Both the position numbers and the translations under genes were made by a program. Below are positions 59,072 through 64,000 of a DNA stretch of 64,000 nucleotides, piece by piece. The stretch is from the IMG/VR virus record IMGVR_UViG_3300037068_000153, positions 1-64,000 of that record. One strand, written 5' to 3'. A model generated the notes under the pieces. The model made no database searches. It saw only the letters and a program-made list of their open reading frames with translations, and was not told the DNA's origin. How positions within the stretch are numbered: position 1 is the first letter of the stretch; the number at the start of each line of letters is the position of its first letter. This stretch comes from a virus.

Positions 59072-59476
59072 CTACCGGTTCTGCAGAAGCTCGTCGAGCT
59101 CGAGCTTGATGACGAGGTCGCTGGCCGAGATGCACTGGAAATGCGGCCGACAGGTGACGGGCTGGCCGAGCATGCGCCCTTGGGCCTGTGCCGCCAGCTG
59201 GCAGCGGCGCGCGTGCTGGCTGTCCGCCGGCCACGCCCCGCGCATGGCATCCGCGCCAGGCGGGCGGTAGACGGGGTTGGCGCCTGCACCGATCTTGGTG
59301 AGCCCGACGGCGACCGCGATCACGTCGACGAGGTCCTGATCTTCGGCTGGCCAGCCGCGCTTGCGCATGAACTCGGGCACGCGCTTGACGAGGTCGAGCC
59401 CTCGCACGGGGCCGGCGATGAAGGCGTAGCGCGCGACGGCCCGCTGCGCCTCGGGGGAACGCTCGCGCTCAGACAT
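59072..59476 (-). CDS. hypothetical protein in head-neck cluster
   Basis: 134 aa from ATG 59476, overlapping the upstream gene by eight bases. Helical middle (LVDVIAVAVGLTKIGAG), Cys/His residues in CRPHFQC. No family recognised. Position suggests a small virion or assembly protein. Confidence 0.6.
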   Translation of the reverse strand: MSERERSPEAQRAVARYAFIAGPVRGLDLVKRVPEFMRKRGWPAEDQDLVDVIAVAVGLTKIGAGANPVYRPPGADAMRGAWPADSQHARRCQLAAQAQGRMLGQPVTCRPHFQCISASDLVIKLELDELLQNR

Positions 59477-59735
59477 CGTGCACCGGGCACTCGATGGCCT
59501 CGAGTTGCATCCCTCCGCGCGGGCAGGTGCAGCCCTTGGGGCGTGCTCCGTCTCCACCCATGGTATACGTCCCCGCCGTACCCATGGCCGCCTGCGCGCG
59601 CCTGGCGTTGATCGCTTGCACGCGCGCGATCGCCATCGCCTCGGTGGGCAGCGTCTCGAGCACGCGCTCGTGCACGCCCTTCTCCTCGACGACGTCCCAC
59701 TCGAAATCGCCCCTGCATTTGATGACGATGGGCAT
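59469..59735 (-). CDS. 88-aa protein with C-terminal Cys cluster
   Basis: 88 aa; ATG overlaps the next upstream stop. CRGDFEWDVVEEKG start, helix (EAMAIARVQAINARRAQAA), then KGCTCPRGGMQLEAIECPVH, a three-Cys/His zinc-like cluster. No family recognised. Confidence 0.6.
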   Translation of the reverse strand: MPIVIKCRGDFEWDVVEEKGVHERVLETLPTEAMAIARVQAINARRAQAAMGTAGTYTMGGDGARPKGCTCPRGGMQLEAIECPVHDV

Positions 59736-60067
59736 CAGACGATGATCCCAGGAACGGCGATCGCGATCTGCGTCAGACGATAGTACTCCGCCCCGTAGGT
59801 CGACAGCGCGAGCGAGCCCATGATGCCGGGCGGCAGCGCATACGAGCGCGCCATGACGCCCAGGGTCTCAGAGGTGACGAGCCCCTCGTTGCCGCGGATG
59901 GAGGCGAGGTGCGCGGCAAGGTAACGCGCGCCGTCGTCGGCGAACGCGCCCCACGCGTCGGGGTCGATCTGTCGGTCGACCACAGCGAGGATGGCGGCCT
60001 GCGTCGGCGTCTCGACCGAGACCAACTCGGGGGCGATGCCGACGACGTCGGTCCAGGTGATGCTCAC
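59735..60067 (-). CDS. head-tail adaptor (DUF4054)
   Basis: 110 aa from GTG 60067. WTDVVGIAPELVSVETPTQ, WGAFADDGARYLAAHLASI and YGAEYYRLTQIAIA match DUF4054, the adaptor bound to the portal ring in related myoviruses. Confidence 0.82.
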   Translation of the reverse strand: MSITWTDVVGIAPELVSVETPTQAAILAVVDRQIDPDAWGAFADDGARYLAAHLASIRGNEGLVTSETLGVMARSYALPPGIMGSLALSTYGAEYYRLTQIAIAVPGIIV

Positions 60068-60070
60068 CGA

Positions 60071-60592
60071 CTAGCGCCCCGCCGCCGCCGGGCCGCCCTC
60101 GGGCTTGACGTCGAGCTCGCGGATGCGATTGTCGAGCAGCAGCCGCACCTCGGGCCGCCCCTCGCTCGCCAGCCACCCGCGGAGCGTGCTCAAGACGAAG
60201 GTCTCGTCGATGAGCAGCTTGGCGACCTCGGGCTTGAGCGCCTTCAGCGGCAGCTCCTTGTCGACCTGCAGCGGCACCTTCTTGCCGTCCTTGCCGTCGA
60301 CCTCGAGGGTCGCCAGGATGGTCGAGCCCACCTTCTCGGGGTTGTTTTCGGGCGCCAGACTGCGCTCGATCTTGGTCGTGAAATACCGCGCGAAAGCCTC
60401 GTTCTTGCCGAGCGCCTCGATGTCGGCCACATCGACAAGGTTCGCCCCGGGCAATAGCGTCACGACGCGGTTGATCGGGATGCCGCCGCCCTTGACCTTC
60501 TTCAGGAGCTCGGGGTCGGGCTGCAGCTGCCCCTGGACGAGCGACTCGCGGTTGTTGATGACGACGATGGCCTGGGTCTGCGCAGTTTGCAT
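60071..60592 (-). CDS. hypothetical virion protein, 173 aa
   Basis: 173 aa, start fixed by a leaderless-type promoter. Soluble alpha/beta pattern (AIVVINNRESLVQG, INRVVTLLPGANLVDVADIE, VGSTILATLEVDGKDGKKV). Located after the capsid gene and its terminator, it has its own promoter. Possibly an abundant minor head protein. No family recognised. Confidence 0.65.
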   Translation of the reverse strand: MQTAQTQAIVVINNRESLVQGQLQPDPELLKKVKGGGIPINRVVTLLPGANLVDVADIEALGKNEAFARYFTTKIERSLAPENNPEKVGSTILATLEVDGKDGKKVPLQVDKELPLKALKPEVAKLLIDETFVLSTLRGWLASEGRPEVRLLLDNRIRELDVKPEGGPAAAGR

Positions 60593-60598
60593 ACGCCC

Positions 60599-60627
60599 AG
60601 AATCGCGCGTGAAATCGCACGTGTCAA
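60599..60627 (-). promoter_or_regulatory. minus-strand promoter TTGACA-17-GATTCT (leaderless)
   Basis: Minus strand TTGACA (60627-60622), 17 bp, GATTCT (60604-60599), six bases, ATG 60592. Same geometry as the early promoters but without the AAAGATTTTAG box. Confidence 0.75.
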
Positions 60628-60631
60628 GCGC

Positions 60632-60660
60632 ACCAAAAGCAACGGCCCCTTTCGGGGCCG
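60632..60660 (-). terminator. terminator after the capsid gene
   Basis: Minus strand CGGCCCC-GAAA-GGGGCCG perfect 7-bp stem with a stable GAAA loop, then TTGCTTTT. It would end or attenuate the capsid transcript before the promoter at 60622. Confidence 0.8.
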
Positions 60661-60705
60661 CGCGGCCCTACCGCCGAGGCGATAGGGGAAGTATCAAAAT
60701 TGCCT

Positions 60706-61758
60706 TTAGATATTGTCCATATACGACAGCGACAGCGGATACGGCGAGAACACGCCCGCCGTCTTGGCGACGCAGTCGACGGAAAACTCGAGGTTCTCGT
60801 ACTGCGGCGGCATCTGCCGGAACATCTGCGAGATCATGTGCTTGACGTAGCGCTTGTTGTTGATATACGCCAAGCAGCGGTCGGTGCCGCCCGAGCCCGC
60901 GCCCGCGCAGTACTGCCACGAATCGATGGTAATGCCGGGCTTGATTTTCTTGTAGAAGCTGAAGACCGTCTCGTCGCTGCCATCGCCCATGCGCTGGCCA
61001 TTGGCCTGCTCGTACTGGGTGATGGGCAAAAGGAACGTGTCGGGGGTGAAGATCTTGAACGTGCCCGCGACCATGGCCGCATACTGCCCGGTCAGGTCGG
61101 CCACCTTCTCGTCGGGCGTCTTGAAGAGCCACTGCGTCGAGCCCTGCGCGCCGGTGGCCGGCGTGTAGAGCGAGGCGCTCGGCTGGTTCAGGATGCCCAG
61201 CAGGCCGACGTCAGGGCCGATGCCGATCGACAAGCCCGGGATGGTCGACGACGTGGCCGAGCCGATGCCCGACACCGCATCGAGACCCTTGTTGATGCCC
61301 TCGCGGGCACCCATGGCCTGCTCCATGTCGATGTTCAGGGCCGGGCCGCCGTTCTGCGCGGAGAACTGCGCCGCGAGCAGGTCGTCGAGCGTGTACTCGT
61401 ACGACATGCCCAGGCGGTAGAACTGGTGCTGGAACTCACGCACGAACAGCTTCGACGTCGGCAGATCGCCGCCGCGCTCGGTAACGAGCTTGGCGATACC
61501 GACGCGGGTGTACTGCTTGTACGCCGTCCCCTTGGCGCCCTCGGGCGTGCTGGCGTCGATGGGCACATACTTGAGCCCCTCGAGCGGTGGGAACAGCGTG
61601 TTGTAGGTCTCGGTCTCGACCCACAGAAGAGCGCGCTCGACGAAGAGCGTCTCGCCGACGTCCTGGCGCACGCCCGCGTCGTCGTAGACGGAGTACGCGC
61701 GGCCCGGAAACATCTCGTGAGTCTCGGCGTCGTAACGATAGCTCGGGGGCAGTCGCAT
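60706..61758 (-). CDS. major capsid protein (DUF2184)
   Basis: 350 aa with AAGGAG upstream. WVETETYNTLFPPLEGLKYVP, YTRVGIAKLVTERGGDLP and EFQHQFYRLGMSYEYTLDDL match DUF2184 major capsid proteins (HK97 fold). Cys residues near the end (CAGAGSGGTDRC) are unusual. It forms the head shell; followed by a terminator, consistent with high and separate expression. Confidence 0.87.
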   Translation of the reverse strand: MRLPPSYRYDAETHEMFPGRAYSVYDDAGVRQDVGETLFVERALLWVETETYNTLFPPLEGLKYVPIDASTPEGAKGTAYKQYTRVGIAKLVTERGGDLPTSKLFVREFQHQFYRLGMSYEYTLDDLLAAQFSAQNGGPALNIDMEQAMGAREGINKGLDAVSGIGSATSSTIPGLSIGIGPDVGLLGILNQPSASLYTPATGAQGSTQWLFKTPDEKVADLTGQYAAMVAGTFKIFTPDTFLLPITQYEQANGQRMGDGSDETVFSFYKKIKPGITIDSWQYCAGAGSGGTDRCLAYINNKRYVKHMISQMFRQMPPQYENLEFSVDCVAKTAGVFSPYPLSLSYMDNI

Positions 61759-61767
61759 TGGCGCTCC

Positions 61768-62370
61768 TTAGAACGACCGGTTGGTGAAGTCGGTCTCGAG
61801 GATCGCCACCTTCGTGACGCCGTCGGCCGCGGTGTAGGTGCCCGAGCGGAACACGCCCTGGCGGGTGCAGTCGATCATGTACGACGAGCCCGTGCCCGCC
61901 GCGTTGTAGCCCGTGCCCGCCCAGATACCCTGAATGTTGGCGGAACTCGACGTGCCGGTGGCGATGCCGCGGCACCAGGCGCGGTCGCCCGCGACGACGG
62001 CGATCTCGACGGGGACAATGAATCGGCCCTCGCGTCCCACCTGCATGCCCGCGTTGGGCAAGAGGCCCGAGCCGCCGAGGTCGCCAGCGAAGTTGCCGGC
62101 CGGGTCGGCGGCGCCCTGCTTCATATGGTTGTAGGAGAAGACGTTGATGCCCGCCACCTCCATCCCGGGCGAACCACCCGAGAAGCCCGAGGCGAGCAAG
62201 AAGCCGTCGCCGTTCGAGCCCGGCTGCACGCGCACGCCGAGGCCGAAGCCGATCTGGTTGGTCGCCTCCTTGTTGAAGCCGGAGACGATATCGCGCCCCT
62301 CGGCCGAGTCGGCAACTTGGCCGGCGAGGCCGATTGCCTGGCCGCCGGCGGAAACGGTGGTCTGCGACAT
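61768..62370 (-). CDS. capsid cement/decoration protein (Gp24-like)
   Basis: 200 aa with GGAG upstream. LLASGFSGGSPGMEVAGINVFS, NAGMQVGREGRFIVPVEIAV and DRAWCRGIATGTSSSANIQG fit the structural cement protein Gp24-like family that stabilises the capsid, as expected for the gene next to the capsid protein. Confidence 0.78.
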   Translation of the reverse strand: MSQTTVSAGGQAIGLAGQVADSAEGRDIVSGFNKEATNQIGFGLGVRVQPGSNGDGFLLASGFSGGSPGMEVAGINVFSYNHMKQGAADPAGNFAGDLGGSGLLPNAGMQVGREGRFIVPVEIAVVAGDRAWCRGIATGTSSSANIQGIWAGTGYNAAGTGSSYMIDCTRQGVFRSGTYTAADGVTKVAILETDFTNRSF

Positions 62371-62379
62371 GGCCGGCTC

Positions 62380-63114
62380 CTACGCCTTGGACGCCAGCTT
62401 GGCGTCATGCTGGGGATGGTTGGGGTTCGCGCGCAACATGCGGTCGATCATCGACTGGCGTGCCGCCTCGGGGTCGACTCGACCGCCCATGTCGACGCGG
62501 TCGCCGGCGATCACGGGCGGCTGCGGGACGGCGCCCTGCGCGGCGCGCGCGGCGTCGATCGCGCTCGGCGTTTTCTTGGCGGCGGCGTCGACCGCGGCGT
62601 CGTACCGCGCCTGAACGTACTCGGCCGACTTACCGTCGAGCTTGGCCGTCGGATCAAGCTTGGCGACCACGAGCCGCTTGATCTCGTCGTCGGTCTTGGC
62701 GGCGACCTGCTTGTTGTCCTTGCTCGTGTACGCGTCGAACTTCTCGTTGGCGCCGAGGTGCTTACGCGCCTCGACGAGCAGAGCGGCGCGCGCGCCGGCG
62801 CGGGCCTCGATGATGGGCTGGACGAAGGCGGCGAACTTCGCCGCGTCGACGGCGTCGCCGACCGCGATCTCCGCGCCGTCGAGCTTGATCGGGGCGCGCT
62901 CCTCGGCCAGCTTGCCATCGAGCTTGCCTTGGACCGAGTCACGCTCCTTGACCGCACCGTCGCGCAGCTTCTCGGCGTTGTCGGCGCGCAGCTTCTCGGC
63001 CGCGACCTTCTCCTCGGCCGCCTTGGTCAGGCTGACGACGAAGCCATCGAAGGCGGCTTGCGCATTGGCGTCGGCCACCTCGAAAGTCATTCCGTTGATG
63101 ATCAGCTTCGCCAT
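62380..63114 (-). CDS. scaffold protein from internal start
   Basis: 244 aa from an in-frame ATG 63114 preceded by GTGAGGGA. The product is a long helical, Ala/Lys/Glu-rich scaffold (EEKVAAEKLRADNAEKLRD). Protease genes with nested scaffold genes are common (lambda C/Nu3). Supported by the SD and composition change at this point. Confidence 0.6.
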   Translation of the reverse strand: MAKLIINGMTFEVADANAQAAFDGFVVSLTKAAEEKVAAEKLRADNAEKLRDGAVKERDSVQGKLDGKLAEERAPIKLDGAEIAVGDAVDAAKFAAFVQPIIEARAGARAALLVEARKHLGANEKFDAYTSKDNKQVAAKTDDEIKRLVVAKLDPTAKLDGKSAEYVQARYDAAVDAAAKKTPSAIDAARAAQGAVPQPPVIAGDRVDMGGRVDPEAARQSMIDRMLRANPNHPQHDAKLASKA

Positions 63115-63999
63115 CGATTTTCCCTCACTATTCAAAGATGCCGTTTCTCGTGTGTCACACGCAAACGTGGCCTCCGCGTCACCCGCGTCCAGACGCAGCC
63201 GCGCGTCCGCGCCGGCGCGCGCCATGTCGACGAGCGCGACGTGGTTGACGACGATGTCGCGTTGGACGGCGTCGTAGCGCTGCCCCTGCCACTCGCCCGA
63301 CTGCGCGTCGAGCCGGCAGGTATAGCCAACGGAGAGCTGCACGCGGCCACCCTTGGCGGCGGCGATCGCGTCGGCGCGCCAAATCGACAGCGGCGCCGTC
63401 ACCCAGCCGTCGTTCTTGAGCTCGGCGGCGCCGACCGCGCCCACCGCGTACTTCTGCGCGTTGTCGGGCGAGACCATCTCGACCGGATGCGTGTTCGTCA
63501 TCGGCTGCAGCGGAAAAGAGGGGAGCGACTTGCGCACCTCCTCGGGCAGCCGGAGCTCACGGCGCGTACCACCCTGGCCGTCGCGGTACTCCTGAATGCC
63601 CGTGCGCGCGACGCGGCCGGCGACCTGCAAAAAGCCATCCTCGGTCGTGCGCGCCCGCGGCAGCTCGCCCGGCGCGAAGTCGATGCGCTCGTAACGACGC
63701 ACGACGATGGCATCGGCGCGATCTTCATCCTCGTCGGGCTCGGCCTCCGCCTGCGCGGCCTCGCGGGTCGAGTGCCACGACGAGATCTTGCCCGAATTCT
63801 TATCGAGCACGCCCCAGCGCCCGCCCGTCTGCGGCGTCGCGTCGGTCATGCACGCGGCGCCCGAGCCGTCGCACATGACCGCGTCCATGTTGGTCGCGCT
63901 CTGCGTCTCCTCGCCGTAGCTGCCGCCTGGCGCCACGTGGTCGACGTACTTGGCGTCGACGACGGGCACCATCTGCCCGCAGCCGTCGCACTTCGCGCC
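62380..63999 (-). CDS. prohead protease-scaffold fusion (DUF2213), 5' end outside window
   Basis: At least 539 residues in frame; upstream of the first ATG (63972) the frame stays open to the edge and encodes KCDGCGQ, so the true start is beyond it. The zinc-like CxxC and a long acidic insert (EPDEDEDRADAIVV) precede the DUF2213 domain: YERIDFAPGELPRA, LPSFPLQPMTNTHPVEMV, WVTAPLSIWRADAIAAAKGG. The C-terminal half is scaffold. It matures the procapsid; portal and terminase genes should lie further right. Confidence 0.82.
   Translation of the reverse strand, partial: GAKCDGCGQMVPVVDAKYVDHVAPGGSYGEETQSATNMDAVMCDGSGAACMTDATPQTGGRWGVLDKNSGKISSWHSTREAAQAEAEPDEDEDRADAIVVRRYERIDFAPGELPRARTTEDGFLQVAGRVARTGIQEYRDGQGGTRRELRLPEEVRKSLPSFPLQPMTNTHPVEMVSPDNAQKYAVGAVGAAELKNDGWVTAPLSIWRADAIAAAKGGRVQLSVGYTCRLDAQSGEWQGQRYDAVQRDIVVNHVALVDMARAGADARLRLDAGDAEATFACDTRETASLNSEGKSMAKLIINGMTFEVADANAQAAFDGFVVSLTKAAEEKVAAEKLRADNAEKLRDGAVKERDSVQGKLDGKLAEERAPIKLDGAEIAVGDAVDAAKFAAFVQPIIEARAGARAALLVEARKHLGANEKFDAYTSKDNKQVAAKTDDEIKRLVVAKLDPTAKLDGKSAEYVQARYDAAVDAAAKKTPSAIDAARAAQGAVPQPPVIAGDRVDMGGRVDPEAARQSMIDRMLRANPNHPQHDAKLASKA
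63152..63158 (-). promoter_or_regulatory. TGTGACAC element upstream of scaffold start
   Basis: The minus strand reads GTGTGACACAC within the protease coding sequence, about 38 bases before ATG 63114. One of four occurrences near gene starts. Confidence 0.35.
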
Positions 64000-64000
64000 G

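Overview
The window is a high-GC, double-stranded DNA tailed phage of myovirus type, as a free phage or a prophage-like contig. The evidence is a complete contractile-tail set (sheath, tube, tape measure, hub, spike, gp25-like wedge, baseplate J), a major capsid protein of DUF2184 type with decoration protein and protease/scaffold, and a phage replication set. Portal and terminase are absent and probably lie beyond the right edge, because the protease gene runs off it. The structural layout resembles the Bcep781-like and Pam3-like simple-baseplate myoviruses. Lipobox proteins and a peptidase endolysin suggest a Gram-negative host. A Cys-rich lipoprotein and the base composition fit Myxococcota or similar bacteria, but that is a weak inference.

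Layout. (1) 1-18422, plus strand: early and replication region of tightly overlapping genes (ATGA/GTGA junctions). It holds an IbrB-like ParB-fold protein, an NGQHR protein and an IbrA-like PAPS-reductase-fold protein, then a Cas4-like nuclease fusion, a DHH phosphoesterase, an SF2 helicase, a probable ssDNA-associated protein, tRNA-Tyr, dUTPase, a SLOG-like protein, family A DNA polymerase, a RuvC-like nuclease and a DUF3310 protein. (2) 18419-21053, minus strand: a tandem-HTH regulator and a lysis block (M15 peptidase, small membrane and coiled-coil proteins). (3) 21164-26649, plus strand: about 20 small accessory genes, ending in a Cys-rich lipoprotein. (4) 26646-41997, minus strand: a sugar and modification cassette (UDP-xylose-synthase-like and UDP-glucose-dehydrogenase-like enzymes, a second NAD epimerase, two large glycosyltransferase loci, B12 radical SAM enzyme, FkbM and class I methyltransferases, RHH regulator) wrapped around a collagen-like fibre. 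(5) 42046-47687, minus strand: more fibre and adhesin genes, including an SGNH esterase. (6) 47697-63999, minus strand: baseplate, tail, neck and head genes in the usual order, read from the right edge leftwards.

Regulation. A repeated promoter, AAAGATTTTAG plus TTGACA, 17 bp, then a degenerate -10, occurs before plus-strand gene blocks. A related minus-strand copy precedes the HTH gene and a plain TTGACA promoter lies after the capsid gene. At several of them the -10 hexamer sits six bases before the start codon, so those mRNAs should be leaderless. Five minus-strand fibre and tail genes have a TAGAAT-like hexamer at the same six-base distance. A TGTGACAC element recurs near four minus-strand starts and forms a perfect palindrome in front of the RHH gene.

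The most interesting candidate system is the glyco-modification cassette. It has enzymes that could make UDP-glucuronate and UDP-xylose, several glycosyltransferases, methyltransferases and a B12 radical SAM enzyme next to two Thr-rich Gly-X-Y fibres. I infer that the phage decorates its own collagen-like fibres with a methylated glycan, by analogy with the Bacillus BclA spore glycoprotein. No gene-free stretch exceeds 300 bases; the longest is 13373-13609, which holds a terminator and a tRNA.
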